64,000 bases of DNA from Saposhnikovia divaricata (lineage: Eukaryota; Streptophyta; Magnoliopsida; Apiales; Apiaceae), in contig CM071598.1 of the NCBI GenBank assembly GCA_036435485.1, positions 175,160,148 to 175,224,147 of the forward strand, read 5' to 3'. The notes beneath the pieces were generated by a model that was not told the origin of the DNA, searched no databases, and saw nothing but the letters and a program-made list of their open reading frames with translations. Below, piece after piece: positions 10,085 through 21,904 of the stretch (its first letter is position 1; every line of letters starts with the position of its first letter). Made by a program: the position numbers and the translations under genes.

Positions 10085-11487
10085 ATGAAGCATTAATTTG
10101 ATTTTGTAATTTAGCGGTCAACTAGTACTTGGACTAGTACCCCTATACAGGATTTCTTCCCATATTCGTGTTTCGATTTTTTTAAAAATATTTCTCGATG
10201 ATCCAACCATACGGATGTTAAGAACCATCATTTTTTAATGTTATCGCCAAAATTTAGGAAAAATATAAATTAATTTGATTTGATAATTTAACGGTCAGCT
10301 AGTTCTTTTTTTTTTTTTTAACATGGGAACCCGCAGCCGCTACCCTTCGAGTGCGCTCTGGGTAAACCCATGGGCTCACGCAATTGCCTGCAAACCACGT
10401 GATCCAAGGCAAACCGCACAAGTGCGACAGACTCTGCCCCAGGATGGCATAATCACAAATCCGCCTCCCATGGGAGTCGAACCTGTGACCAAGAGGTGAG
10501 ATGACCTCTCTTTAACCAATTGAGACAACACTTGCGGGCTAGTACTTTTACTAGTACCCTTAAATAGGATTTCGTCCCTGATTCATTTTTAATTTTTAAA
10601 TAAAAACTTCTCGACGATCTAACCGAACGGATGTCAATAACCATCCTTTTTAATGTTATTGCCAATATTTTGGAAACAACTAAATTTATTTGATTTGGGA
10701 ATTTAACGGTTAACTAGTACTTTGACTAGTACCCCTGAACAGGGTTCCGTCCCTGATTCGTGTTTAAATTTTTTTAAAAATATTTCTCGATGATCCAACG
10801 GTATGGATGTCAAGAACCATCCTTTTTAAAGTTATTGCCAAAATTTCAGAAAAAACAAATTTATTGTATTTGGTAATTTAACGGTCAACTAGTACTTTAA
10901 CTAGTACCCCTAAACAAGGTTTCGTCCCTGATTTGTGTTTCAATTTTTTTATAATATTTCTCGATGATCCAACCGTACGGATGTCAAAAACAATTTTTTT
11001 TCATGTTATAGCCAAAATTTCAAAAAGAAAAATTTATTTGATTTGGTAATTTAACGATCAACTAGTACTTTGACTAGTAACCCTAAACAGGGTTTTCCCT
11101 GATTCGTGTTTCATTTTTTTATAATAATTCTCGATGATCCAACCGTACGGATGTCAAGATCCATCCTTTTTAATGTTATTGTCAAAATTTCAGAAAAAAA
11201 TTTATTTGAGTTGGTAATTTAAAGGTCAACTAATACTTTGACCGATACCCCTAAACACGGTTTCGTCCCTAATTCATGTGTCAATTTTTTTAAAAATATT
11301 TTTTGACGATCCAACTGTACGGTGGTCAAGAATCACGATTTTTAATTTTATTACTGAAATTGAGGAAAAAAATAATTTTTATTTGATTTGGTAATTTAAC
11401 GGTCAGCAAGTACTTTGACTAATACCAAAAAATAGGGTTTCGTCCCTGATTCTTGTTTCGATTTTTGTAAAAATATTTCTCGATGAT
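10085..11487. repeat. Tandem satellite, ~174-bp monomer, left block
   Basis: Diverged monomers contain the landmarks ttaacggtcaactagtac, tttgactagtacccct, gtttcgtccctgattcg and tctcgatgatccaac. Successive copies of the first landmark fall at about 10705, 10880, 11053, 11221 and 11398, giving periods of 168-177 bp. The block is interrupted by a SINE (10306-10537) and is cut inside the word cgatgat|ccaac by the Athila element. It resumes at 33418. Monomer length is in the range common for plant centromeric and pericentromeric satellites, but the chromosomal location is not shown by the sequence. Confidence 0.85.
10306..10537 (-). mobile_element. tRNA-derived SINE (Au-like)
   Basis: On the minus strand there is a Pol III A-box-like TGTCTCAATTGGTTAAAG and a B box (GGTTCGACTCC). 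These are followed by GCGGTTTGCCTTGGATCACG and GGGTTTACCCAGAGCGCACT, phrases I associate with the plant Au SINE family, and a terminal A run (T run on + at 10306-10319). The flanks gctagttct and gctagtact are a near-perfect target duplication inside the satellite monomer. Confidence 0.8.
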
Positions 11488-13287
11488 TGTTGTCAGTTTT
11501 TCTATGTATAAGTTCGTTCACAGGGAAGGACTATTAATTCAAGTTCAAGTTTTAATCTCTTAATATCTAGAAGTGTGAGAAATAATTGGTGTGCTTGTTA
11601 TTAACTAAAGTAAACTAATTATAAGCAAGTAAAACTAAGATTTATTGATGAGAAAAAGCAACCCGAGAACTAGGTTTCTTCAATTGGTTCAATAATGTTG
11701 ATGTAATGCGATATCTACCTCTCGTACTTTGCTAAAAACAATCCTTCTAAATTCTATAATGTTCTCTCCCAAGATACAATATACTGCCTAAAATTACACC
11801 TCAAAAGGCACTCCCATGATCAATTGAAATACAATTATAAACTATGAAGACCGAAGAATTATAAGTTTCATAGTTCTCTTATTAATCTCCCGATTCAATA
11901 TCAAACTATGTCTACCAAATCAAGAACAAGAAATATGACTCCTCTGCCAATTCATCATAATTCCTATGAATACAATTAAAGGTTAGCTACTCCCTTAATT
12001 GGGTTAAGCCCTCAATAATAGATTAGCAAAGTAGAGAATTCACATCACAATCAAACAAATATGTATCACCAATGAATACTACCTAATTCTCAGATTATAG
12101 AATTAGTTACTCATGCTAGATAAAGAAAATAAGCATATATTAATGGGTAAAATCATGATTAAAAGAGTTTAGAGTGAAGAAAATACAACTTGAAGAATAT
12201 CTTGAAGCTTGGAGTAAATCACCTTACGATCTTTAACCAAAATAAAACTTGCAGAAAATTAAAGTGTATGACTTAAAACTAAAATTACAAAGGAAGCTGA
12301 GGAAAATTTGAGAGAATATGTCTGAATATTCAGTCGAAGGGTCTCCCAAAACCTATGAAAATCACACATATTTATAGTACAATTTAGCACACCATGTAGG
12401 AATAATAAACCAGCCGAAAGCAGCAAAACAAGACTGGAAAGCAGCGGCGGACGGCTACCTAATATTTCCACAATTGTTGTTGAATAAACTAAATTAGCCC
12501 TGCAGAAACGACGACAAACCACGGCATGCATGAGAAGGTGGACGCCACGCGGGTATTTTTATGCTTGCTTTCCGGCGCGTGTGTCTCACGCGTGTTTGAG
12601 GCAAGTGTGACTTTAGAAAAGCTGGCCACTTTCTTTGAAATGATTCTTTTGTTTTATAAACTTGACTTGTTTCTTTTAGTTGTTTATTCATTTATTCAAT
12701 TTGAACATAACTGGTGGGCGGCTACTTGATAAACAAAAATCAACAATTAGGGGCCTAATTCGTCCTTATATGGATGGGTTCCGTAGAAATGATTTTTAAC
12801 CTGCAAAGCTTGTAATCTTTAATTAATAAATAACTAATTTAATCCAGAAATTATAAAAATAAATATCTAATATTATTGGATATTTATAAATATAATTTTC
12901 TAAATAAATAAATTATTTATTAATATAAATAAATCCTTAAGTCCTAAGCTACGGGCTATTGAGGGCCTGGAACCGGACTCCTTTTGCTTAACAAAAATTA
13001 TATTAATTCCAACCGGGATTCCCGCTTTAAGAATATATTACTTTCCATATTTTTGTGACAATTCTTATTTCCTCATTGCTCGTCCAGGTCTAATCTACGG
13101 TCTCTCGAGGATCTAAAACCGGGCTCCTTTTGCTTCTAAAATTGTCCTATAAACATAAAAAATCATCTTAGCATGCAATCCAAATTAAAATGCTACCAAC
13201 AATGCTAATCAAGCACAAAATTATTACAAATTAAGGATAAGCGAGAGATAACATGCTATAAAATGTACAAAAAATTAGCATGTATCA
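11488..13287 (-). mobile_element. 3' LTR of the Athila element
   Basis: The 1800-bp LTR is the left-hand copy and hence the 3' LTR of a minus-strand element. It is nearly collinear with 31345-33417 once the MITE there is removed. The reverse-complemented polypurine tract (aatacccccaacttgaccttt) begins at 13288. Confidence 0.9.
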
Positions 13288-13364
13288 AATACCCCCAACT
13301 TGACCTTTGCTCGTCCTCGAGTTAGCCAATATAAAATAACAACTTACTAATACCATTTTCGTAG

Positions 13365-13423
13365 GTGATCACGGTTGCATTTGGCATATGCAACAAACCC
13401 TTTAAACCCCTAGGTAGCCCTAG
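13365..13423 (-). promoter_or_regulatory. Conserved double-hairpin module near PPT, copy 1
   Basis: On the minus strand: CTAGG-GCTA-CCTAG, then GTTGCAT-ATGCCAA-ATGCAAC, then the palindrome GTGATCAC. Both stems are perfect. The same order and spacing occur at 19837-19895, 20364-20422 and 43380-43438, though the flanking sequences of those copies have diverged. Function is unknown; an RNA signal of the element is plausible. Confidence 0.6.
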
Positions 13424-14971
13424 TGGACGAGTGAGGTCTCGTGAGGGCCTACAGTGAATGTACCCACAAAATCCATCTAGCTCATGTAAAAGATCGAATG
13501 CCAATACAACACCACACATACAAGTCCTCTCATGCCACATCAACTTAAGAATTAAAGTGAATAATGCAATTCCTTGGTGTCAAAGGTACAAGTATTCACT
13601 TAGTCTACTCAATGAATATGAATAAGTTCTAAAAAATTCATGTCAAATGTAAGAATAAGTTGGTAATCATGTTAAGCCCACAAGAGTACATCTTTGAGTC
13701 AAAACTTGGGATCTCAAATGCAAAATACAAGTAATAAGTCACCTTTCACTCACAAAAGAATATTCACTCAAGAATAAGGGTAAGTGTATCACTCAATTCC
13801 AACAAAATCATAAGCATGCTTGACATTTGGTATCAATCTAACTTTAACACAACATACACCACTGATGGTAATCAAAAGGTCTTTATTCGGGTCGTAATGG
13901 GGTTAGGGACAAGGTATGTCAAGTAAAGCCAAAAAAGGAGAAATGTCAAAAGCTAGTACCCAATAACATAAATCATTCAACTCCCCATCTATCATCCCCA
14001 CACTTGAATTCCTTTTCCAACAAATAACTTGATTAGTCGAACAAAGAAGGATAATACAAACATAAGTATGCTCTCATATAATTTTTTTTTTTTGAAGAGC
14101 TAAGGAACTAATATATAAACAAGTACAATGATCCTCCATGATCTTATAGAATTCGACTAACAAGTAAATAACCAAACTCAATATTTCCCAAAGCAATGAC
14201 CATCAATAAACACCCCCTTTGCACACATTTTTACTCCCACAAACACTCTACTAGCCTTTGACAATTTGGGTTCAAGTTAAAGTAAGACCAATACAAGAAA
14301 AAGGTTTAGGCAAGTAATGTGGTATGTCACCGAAAAATAAGATTAAGCTCAATGGGGTAACTATTTGATCATATTTAAATGGTGTGGCAATATAGGAAAT
14401 ATGAGATTATACGTAAATGCCTTTATCATGTTATCATCAAATAATGTCATGCATTTTAAGAAAGGTCTCAAACAAGTGCTAGCAATACAAACAACATGTG
14501 GACACTCAAGCAAATGAATATAAGATGCAAAAGATATGCATATAGGCTCAAAAGCTCACTTGGTGGCAAAACATAATCAATCCCAAGTAAATAGTCTCTC
14601 TAATGCACCTACTTATACTCAAAGCATGCAAACCAAATCATCTTGCACAAATTCATGTCCTTATATTCAAAAAGTCTACCAGTTTCAACTTTTTATTGTA
14701 TGTGTGTGCACAAGAACAAAGCACCCCATTTCTCAATCAAAAGCATCAATAACATACAATTCCTATAGCATGCATGGGTGCATTAAAGCAAATTACAACA
14801 AGTGATCTTTTTACAAGGCTAGAATTCTTTTTGTGATTTTTAATTTTTTTTTACTATACTATAACACACATAACCCAATATGATTCTATCTAAATGAACA
14901 CACACCCCCCAACTTATCACATTTCTTGTCCACAAGAAACAACCACTAACTACATATAAATAAAAGAAACA

Positions 14972-14974
<3 letters not shown>

Positions 14975-15037
<63 letters not shown>
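14975..15037. repeat. (TA)n microsatellite
   Basis: An uninterrupted TA dinucleotide run of about 63 bp in the Athila 3' non-coding region. Confidence 0.98.
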
Positions 15038-15041
<4 letters not shown>

Positions 15042-15253
15042 ACACAATGGACTAATATGCGAGGAAGAGAAGAAAGAACTCCCCTGAATCATGGTTGAGG
15101 TGGTAGTGTGCAACCAAGAAATGCAATTGTGGCATCCATCTTGAAATGAAGATCCTCCTGCATTGTCCAAATACAAAAGAATATTCTACAAATCTTAACA
15201 CATAACTTACTACATAATAACAAAATTCCTTGGATGGCCTCCCAAATAGCGCT

Positions 15254-15760
15254 TGTTTAAAGTCATTAGCTCGACGCCTCTCGTGATGAACTTAGGCTTG
15301 AGGATTGGAGAGAAGCCAATTGACTCCTCTTGGAATGTCATCTCTAATTAAATATGGCTTGAGTCTTTACCCATTCATTTTAAACACCTCGAAACCATCT
15401 CGAACGAAGTCCACAGCACCATACGGATATACCTTGACAACTTTAAACGGACCAGACCATCTTGACTTCAATTTTCCGGGAAAGAGTTTCAGCCTTGTGT
15501 TGAACAGTAGCACCTGTTGGTCAACTTCAAACTCTTTCGGTCTAATGTGCCTGTCATGCTACTTCTTTGTCTTCTCCTTATAAATTGCAGCGCTTTCATA
15601 GGACTTAAGTCTCAACTCATCAAGTTCATTTAGTTGCATCAATCTGTTAAGTCCCGCAGCTTGTAATTCCATGTTCAAGAATCTTGTCACCCAAAGTGCT
15701 TTGTGCTCCACTTCCATGGGTAAATGACATGATTTTCCAAACACCAACCTATAAGGAAAC
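15254..15760 (-). pseudogene. Athila integrase C-terminal part
   Basis: Minus-strand reading gives PYRLVFGKSCHLPMEVEHKA, then ELDELRLKSYESAAIYKEK, a stop (TAG/TGA-like break near 15560), HIRPKEFEVDQQVLLFNTR, LKLFPGKLKSRWSGPFKV and FKMNG-RLKPYL. This is the C-terminal region typical of Athila integrases. The join with FKTPFGMS at 23814 is exact apart from the 5-bp duplication, so 15761-23808 is an insertion in this gene. The gene ends near 15254, before the GCGCTATTTGGGAGGCCATC motif that usually follows Athila pol. Confidence 0.8.
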
Positions 15761-15778
15761 TGGCGCCGCTGCCGGGGA
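15761..15778 (+). other. Primer binding site (tRNA-Asp type)
   Basis: TGGCGCCGCTGCCGGGGA complements the 3' end of plant tRNA-Asp and equals the PBS of the surrounding Athila element. It directly abuts target DNA instead of an LTR. Confidence 0.85.
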
Positions 15779-15895
15779 TCAACGGTGTTTTTGTTTTTAG
15801 GTTATGTGCTTGTCATCAGTGGTCGTTAGCGTTCACTGACTCAGGTTTTCTTACTTAGTTTGTTGTTTCTTGGTGTTTCAGGTACTTGAACGTGT

Positions 15896-17380
15896 ATGCG
15901 AACACGTTTGCAAACTCATAAACTGGCAGAAGAAGAACTTGTAGCAGCAAAAGAGATGACAGATTTACCAGTAGTAGATAAGGCTTTGAAGGATTATTCT
16001 CAGCCTAAGATCAATGACATTCAGTCTAGCATTGTCAGACTAGCTATTGAAGCAAATACTTTCGAAATCAAGCCGGGCACGATTCAGATGGTGCAGAACT
16101 CAGTTCAGTTTGGGGGTGCTCCTAAGGAGGATCCTAACATGCATATCAGGGACTTCATTGAGATCTGCGACACTTTCAAGTTTAATGGTGTGCCGGATGA
16201 TGCGATCAAATTGAGGCTTTTCCCATTCTCTCTGCAGGATAAAGCTAAGGAGATGCTTCGAAAGTGTCCTCATCATGGAATTCCTGATTGGATGGTTATC
16301 GATGGGTTCTACAATGGATTGGGAGCACAATCTAGACCTTTGCTAGATGCAGCATCTGGTGGAGCTTTGTGGGCTAAGAGCTACAAGCAAGCTTATGATC
16401 TAATTGAGACGATGGTTGCTAATGAATATCAAAATCCAACTCAGAGACTATCTCAAGGCAAGGTTGCGGGAATTCTCGAAGTTGATGCAGCTATAGCCAT
16501 TACAGCTCAGTTGAAGGCTCTTACTATGAAGGTGGATTCTCTTACCAATTATGGAGTTCAACAGGTGGATAGTGTTTGTGAGTTATGTGTGGGCACACAT
16601 GAGACGAATCAGTGTGCTATCTCTTCTGAATCAGCACAGTTTGTGAGTAATTTTCAGAGACCTACTGCACCAGTTCCAGCTGCCTATCATCCCAATAACA
16701 GGAACCATCCTAATTTTAGCTGGAGCAACAATCAAGGTGCTCAACAACCACAGTATCCTTATCAACAATTTGGAGCTAGGCCATTCAATCAGGGCTATCA
16801 GCAGCAATATGCTCCAAGGCAACCATTCCAACCTCCAGGTTTTCAGCAACAGCCTCAGGCTAATACAAGGCAATCTTCTAATGAAAAATTAGAATTAAAT
16901 GAGTTGATGTTGATGGTTAAAAGCCATGCAGTTTCTCTCAAGACCATGGAAAACCAGATGGGGCAGCTCGCAAGTGCCTTACTTAGTACGCAACAAGGAA
17001 CTCTTCCTAGCGATACGGAGGCTAATCCAGGCAGAAAGGAAGTCAAGGAACAGGTGAACGCAGTTACTTTGAGATCTGGAAAAGTCTCAAGGGATCAAAA
17101 ATCAACAGCTGAGGAAGACGAAGAAATCAAGAAACAGTGGGTGGAGGCTTCTGCAGATAAAGAAAAGGAAAATTCTGAATTGGTGGCTGATAAAGAATCT
17201 ACTCTAAAACAGTCTATAGAGAGCAATCAGATCTATCCACCCCCTCCATTCCCAAAAAGACTTCAAAATCGAAATTCTGCTAAAAACTCTCCTCTGAAGC
17301 AGAAGTGGGTGGACCAGATCCATCCTCCTCCTCCATATCTTCAACGCTTGCAGAAACAAGATCAAGAAAAACAATTTTAG
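15896..17380 (+). CDS. Athila-family gag (internally deleted)
   Basis: The frame of 494 codons starts at ATG 15896, giving MRTRLQTHKLAEEE, in the same relative place as the gag start MRRSTSVGD of the host Athila. The capsid-like part reads FGGAPKEDPNMHIRDFIEIC, FKFNGVPDDAIKLRLFPFSL and CPHHGIPDWM. Between KAKEM and LRKCPHH about 50 residues present in the host copy are missing, in frame. A CCHC-type knuckle follows (CELCVGTHETNQC, C-x2-C-x3-H-x4-C), then a Q/P-rich stretch and a charged tail. Gag would form the particle that packages element RNA. The frame stops at TAG 17378, where the homologous copy reads a charged residue (QYEKF), so this is a nonsense change inside a gag-pol frame. Downstream sequence continues in the same frame. 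Confidence 0.8.
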   Translation: MRTRLQTHKLAEEELVAAKEMTDLPVVDKALKDYSQPKINDIQSSIVRLAIEANTFEIKPGTIQMVQNSVQFGGAPKEDPNMHIRDFIEICDTFKFNGVPDDAIKLRLFPFSLQDKAKEMLRKCPHHGIPDWMVIDGFYNGLGAQSRPLLDAASGGALWAKSYKQAYDLIETMVANEYQNPTQRLSQGKVAGILEVDAAIAITAQLKALTMKVDSLTNYGVQQVDSVCELCVGTHETNQCAISSESAQFVSNFQRPTAPVPAAYHPNNRNHPNFSWSNNQGAQQPQYPYQQFGARPFNQGYQQQYAPRQPFQPPGFQQQPQANTRQSSNEKLELNELMLMVKSHAVSLKTMENQMGQLASALLSTQQGTLPSDTEANPGRKEVKEQVNAVTLRSGKVSRDQKSTAEEDEEIKKQWVEASADKEKENSELVADKESTLKQSIESNQIYPPPPFPKRLQNRNSAKNSPLKQKWVDQIHPPPPYLQRLQKQDQEKQF

Positions 17381-18454
17381 AAGTTTATGGATGTCTTCAA
17401 GAAACTGTCCATTAACATTCCTTTTGTTGAAGCATTGGAGCAGATGCCGATATATGCAAAGTTCATGAAGGATATTTTGTCACGAAAGAGAAGGTTGGAA
17501 GAATTTGAAATAGTGGTATTGACAGAGGAGTGCAGTGTGGTGTTGCAACAGAAATTGCCTCCTAAACTTAAGGATCCAGGAAGCTTTACAATTCCATGCA
17601 CCATTGGGAAGTTGTCTTTTGACAAATGCTTATGTGATTTGAGAGCTAGCATTAATCTCATGCCCTTGTCAGTTTTCAAGCAACTTGGTCTGCTTGATCC
17701 GAAGCCAACCAACATCTCTTTGCAGTTGGCTGATAGGACGATCACTTATCCGAGGGGTATAGTAGATGATGTCCTGGTGAAGGTTGATAAGCTCATATTT
17801 CCTGCCGATTTTGTAATTCTAGATTTCGAAGAAGACAAAAAGATTCCCATAATCTTCGGAAGGCCTTTTCTAGCTACGGGTTGTACTTTGATCGATGTGC
17901 AAAAATGAGAGCTTACAATGAGGGTGCAAGATCAGAATGTCACCTTTAATGTGTTCAAGGCCATAAAATTTCCGATAGAAGAAGATGAAGAGTGTTTCAG
18001 TGTGGAAATGGTTGATACAGGTTAGAGAAAGAAGTTTGATCAGTAGTTGAGCGAAAAGTCGGACACGCACATGATAAAGCATCATATCAGTGATTCCATT
18101 GACAGTTCTTCAATTCGAGATCTCTCGAATGTCAAGCTCGGAAAACTTCCATCCCATTTGAAGTATGTCCTTCTGAATGATGAGTTAGTGATTTTTGAAG
18201 AGGGTCATGATAGTGTGTTAAGAAGGTGGATAGTTGATGATGAGGTAGAAGAGTGTTTTGTTCAGTCGGTTGAGAGGGATAAACACCTTAGAGGTGTGAG
18301 GAAGAAAAATAAGGCGAAGAAGTCGATGGGTGGAAAAATCAAGGTGAGGTGTGAAAGAAAAGTTTTGTTGGGACTAAGCAATCAAGATGTCAACGTTCGT
18401 ATGAATGGTCTTTCTGTTGAGGACGGTTCGGTCATTATTTTGAAACCGCCATGA
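17381..18454 (+). pseudogene. Athila-family protease and pol remnant, RT/RH/IN deleted
   Basis: Continuing the gag frame: KLSINIPFVEALEQMPIYAK, KLKDPGSFTIPCTIG, the protease site CDLRASINLMPLS (DLGAS in the host copy, so G to R beside the catalytic D), SLQLADRTITYP and IPIIFGRPFLAT. Further stops follow: TGA 17906, TAG near 18022 and TAG near 18043. Then LGKLPSHLKYVLLNDE marks the protease-RT linker. RT, RNase H and integrase motifs do not follow. About 90 unrecognised basic residues end at 18454, and the post-pol motif gcgcttcgtgggaggcaacc is at 18495. The element is therefore non-autonomous. Confidence 0.75.
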
Positions 18455-19958
18455 GTTGAGGAAGTAACGTCCGGCTAAATGACGTCAACGATAGCGCTTC
18501 GTGGGAGGCAACCCACGTGTTTCAACAATTAGGTATGTTTTCTACTATCCTTTGTATTACCTTCAATTCAATGGGGACATTGAATATTTTAAGTTTGGGG
18601 TGGTTTGGGGATAAGTAGTGTGTAGTAGTTATTTGTGTGTCATTGTGTTCATATAGATATCATGCTTTGCACGTAGTGGTAATTCATGCATGTATGTTCG
18701 TATTAGTGCACGTTTGTTTCATATAGGACATTCTGTTTTTTTATTTTTCGTATACCATGTGAGTTCATATTAGTTGCATTTCATGGCATGCATATTTCAT
18801 GATCCCTTAGGATGAGCTAATTCTGATTGGTAGGTCAATGTCTAATTGAGTGTGGTAATGATGAATAGAGGGTTGATTTATAGTTCTTATGAAATTGACT
18901 TGCATGCTTCAGAAATATAACCTTTACACAGTCTCATTGTTTGCTTTTGGGCTAGGTTGAGGTCATGCTTATTTGGTTGTTTGAGGTTTAATCACTTGTT
19001 TATATTTAGAATTTTCGTTATTCCCTTGATGGCGTAGAAGCACTTAAGTCCAAGTTTGGGGGAAACCAGGGATTTCATTCTTAATTGTAAATAATTGTCA
19101 ATAATGGCTAGGCGTCAAATGGCTAGTAGCCGGCTCATATTTATATGAGTAGTCTAGGGTTGGAAATGAGAATGCTCATTCCAGATTGCATATGAAAAGA
19201 AAAGAAAAAAAAGAAAAAAAATGAAAAAAAAAGAGTCATGTGAATAGTTAAATGCAAAATTAACCAGGGTGAGCTCTTTAATACTCGAGCAATTAAATTC
19301 GCGGGGAATTTATGCCTAGTGACCTAAGGCTTTTTTTAGTCTGGGATCCACTAACCCAATGCTCGCTACATGGGTATTATTGTATAAGCCTTTTAGGGTC
19401 TTATCCATTGCACGGTTAAATAAGCATGCTTGTATATTATGTGTCGTAGTTGTTGTTAGTAATAAAGCATGGATTTCTGGCTAACTCAGATGAGGATGGA
19501 GGTGTCTTTATGTTATGAAGTGTTTACCGTCTATTCTAGTTATGAACCTGTGATTATCTTGGCGAAGAATAGGTATGATCTTTGATCTAGTTGTGGGAGT
19601 ATTTCTGATGAGCATCGCACACACGCACATTTCTGTTCTTGTATTGTTAGTATACGGGGACTTAGTCGAGCTCTATTCGGATTTAGTTGAATTCTTTGAG
19701 ATGTTTGCTTGCTAGTTGGTTTTGGTACATTTGAAGGGGATCGTTGCATTTCATGTTAGTTGCATTCATGCATTGCATTGCATTGGATTTTTGTGGGTAC
19801 ATTCGCTATAGGGCCTCACGAGACCTTACTCATCCACTAGGGCTGCCTAGGGGTTTAAAGGGCTTGTTGCATATGCCAAATGCAACCGTGATCACCTGCG
19901 GAAGTGGTACTAGTTAGTTAGTATTTAGTTGTTTATGCTTGAGGACAAGCATCAGTTT
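18455..19958 (+). other. Athila-family 3' non-coding region
   Basis: It starts with the post-pol motif and has no credible ORF. An A-rich tract lies at 19198-19234. The double-hairpin module (19837-19895) and the PPT (19959-19971) close it. Parts match 43300-43668 in reverse. Confidence 0.65.
19837..19895 (+). promoter_or_regulatory. Conserved double-hairpin module near PPT, copy 2
   Basis: CTAGG-GCTG-CCTAG (19837-19850), GTTGCAT-ATGCCAA-ATGCAAC (19866-19886) and palindrome GTGATCAC (19888-19895), about 65 bp before the polypurine tract. Confidence 0.6.
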
Positions 19959-19971
19959 AAGTTTAGGGGTG

Positions 19972-20345
19972 TGATAAGTGGATTTTATATCCACTTAGAG
20001 CGTTCCATATCGGCTTAAATTGATGGGCTTGGTCTCAAGTTGTTGTATTTTTTATGTGTTTTCGCTAGTTGTGCAGGTTTGTGAATTATCGATTAGGGTT
20101 GATGTTTCGTCGAGTTTGGGAGTTGAATTCTAGCATGGAAAGGAGGAACGGAGACTTGTTTTGAGCCACCATGAAGAAGTTGTGCAGAATTCAGCAAACC
20201 AACAACATGTTTATGCACTGAGAGCGCAGGATCTGTGCTGTGAGCGCAGGGGAACAGGCTGTGTGCGCAATGAGAGCGCAGGATGCGCGCTGATAGCGTA
20301 GGATTTGGCCAGAAAATTCCAGAAAATTCCGATTTTGCCCTTTTT
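19972..20345 (+). mobile_element. Partial LTR (+) of the rearranged insert
   Basis: It begins TGATAAGTGG after a PPT and matches the start of the inverted LTR at 23808 reading leftward, through ggttgatgtttcgtcga and the GAGCGCAGGAT-rich stretch. It breaks at tttttcgaga, where sequence returns to the pre-PPT region of a related element. Confidence 0.75.
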
Positions 20346-20503
20346 CGAGACCTCACTCATCCACTAGGGCTGCCTAGGGGTTTAAAGGGCTTGTTGCATA
20401 TGCCAAATGCAACCGTGATCACCTACGGAAGTGGTACTAGTTAGTTGTATATAGTTATATTTGTTTATGCTTGAGGACAAGCATCGGTTTAAGTTTAGGG
20501 GTG
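20346..20503 (+). repeat. Second copy of the 3' region and PPT
   Basis: It repeats 19811-19971, including the double-hairpin module (20364-20422), the ttgaggacaagcatc word and the PPT aagtttaggggtg. It places a second LTR start at 20504. The junction lies at the shared word cgagacc. Confidence 0.8.
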
Positions 20504-21891
20504 TGATAAGTGAATTTTATATCCACTTGGAATGCTTCGTATCGGCTTAAATTGATTACTTGGCCTCAAGTATGTGGTGTGTTTAATGAGTTTTCATTGA
20601 GTTTTGCAGAACTAAGAGTTGGAGGTTAAATTGATTAAAATTCGGGTTTTCGAGGTAGGTTGCGCAGTCTACACTATTTCGGCCAAATCTGGAGTTCTAG
20701 AAGTCTGAATTCAGCGATCTTACAGCTCACGCGAAGAAAACGAAATTTTCTACAACCTTTGAACAGATTTCTGGGGGCTGGGAGCGCGTGGTACGCGCAG
20801 GGTGCGCGTGGAACAGATTGTCGCTGGCAGAATTCTTGATTCACTGTTTGGGCCATATCTTGAGTTCTACAAGTTCGTTTTGGACGATCTTACAGTCCAC
20901 GCAAAGCTAACAAGATTCTCTTTCATTCTAAATTGGTTCAGAGGTCCAATTATGACTAGAACGACCCAGAAACACTGAAGAAAAGTCAGCTACAAATTTT
21001 CCATCAAAACAGAATCAGTTTAGGAAACGTATTTTGCAGAAATTCTATTATAATTCTGTTTTGGTAGTTTCTTGCTTGATAAGACATGGTGGCCTATATA
21101 AACACATCCTATCATCATAAAACAAAACCAACAACCAACATAACACAGAGAGAGAGCCGAGAGATGGAGATTCAGAGTCGGAGAAGGATTCCTACGCTCG
21201 TGACAAGCAACGGAGATCTAGATCTACTTTTTGTTCTTCTATTAGGCGAACTCTTGGATGTTTTTGGGATTTGTTTTCTTAACTCTATTACTCTAGTTTT
21301 GTTATTATTCAGATCTTGTTTATTGTCATGGTTTCATCAGATCCCATGATGACGAGAGGTTCAATTATGAACTAATCGTTGTCATGGGATTCTAATGGAT
21401 TTATCTATGTAGCTTAGTAGTTTGATTGCTTTAAAGATTTATGTGTGGTGAATTCTTGATATCCTCGTATGGTTGTGATTCATGTATTTAGATGCGTCGC
21501 GAACATCTAATTTAATAATCTTTTGTGAAACGAGAGTGGATCTTAAGATTTAGAACTTGCCATGCTAGCATAGGATAGGTTGATGTTTTAACATCATGAT
21601 TTGTAGGGTAAATAGAGATATTATGCTGCCCTATGTATTGATTAAAGGCATCAACTCTAAGTGAAGTAGATAATGAAGTTAGAGTCCCATGTTTATTCTC
21701 AAATAAGTAATTCAGTTTTAATTCTCAGTAGTTAATTCATTCTTAGTTTGATAATTTGCATCTTAGTTTAAGTTAGATAATTAAAACCTCAATTTGTTAT
21801 TTCTCTTAGCAGGGAGTTATAACCATACATTGTTGAATAGGTGAATTATATTACTTGTGACCACGTATACTTGCGTGATATTGTGTTAACA
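20504..21891 (+). mobile_element. LTR (+) of a second subfamily
   Basis: TGATAAGTGAATTTTATATC at the start and TGTTAACA at the end, 1388 bp. The first ~550 bp differ from the partial LTR just upstream, while the last ~750 bp are the mirror image of 21905-22860. A TATA box, ctatataaac, is at 21094-21103, followed by a GA-rich leader. Confidence 0.8.
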
Positions 21892-21904
21892 AGTTTTTGG
21901 CGCC
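21892..21904. other. Palindrome centre: LTR-PBS junction remnant
   Basis: agttttt followed by GGCGCC. The hexamer is self-complementary and forms the core of the PBS. Both flanking LTR ends point into it, so it reads as an LTR-PBS junction on either strand. Confidence 0.7.

Larger units (their letters stand above)
13288..15253 (-). other. Athila 3' non-coding region with PPT
   Basis: About 2 kb between integrase and the 3' LTR, without a credible frame; an env-like ORF is not seen. The PPT is at 13288-13308. A conserved pair of small hairpins (13365-13423) lies close to the PPT and recurs in three other Athila-family ends in this window. Short ORFs here have no recognisable content. Confidence 0.65.

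Noticed and set aside
10306..10537. tRNA gene, because of A and B boxes
   Set aside because: No cloverleaf can be drawn; the tail, A run and target duplication make it a SINE.
14536..14805. 89-codon frame in the Athila 3' region as a possible env-like gene
   Set aside because: It is on the strand opposite to the element, has no signal or membrane segment, and is low complexity.
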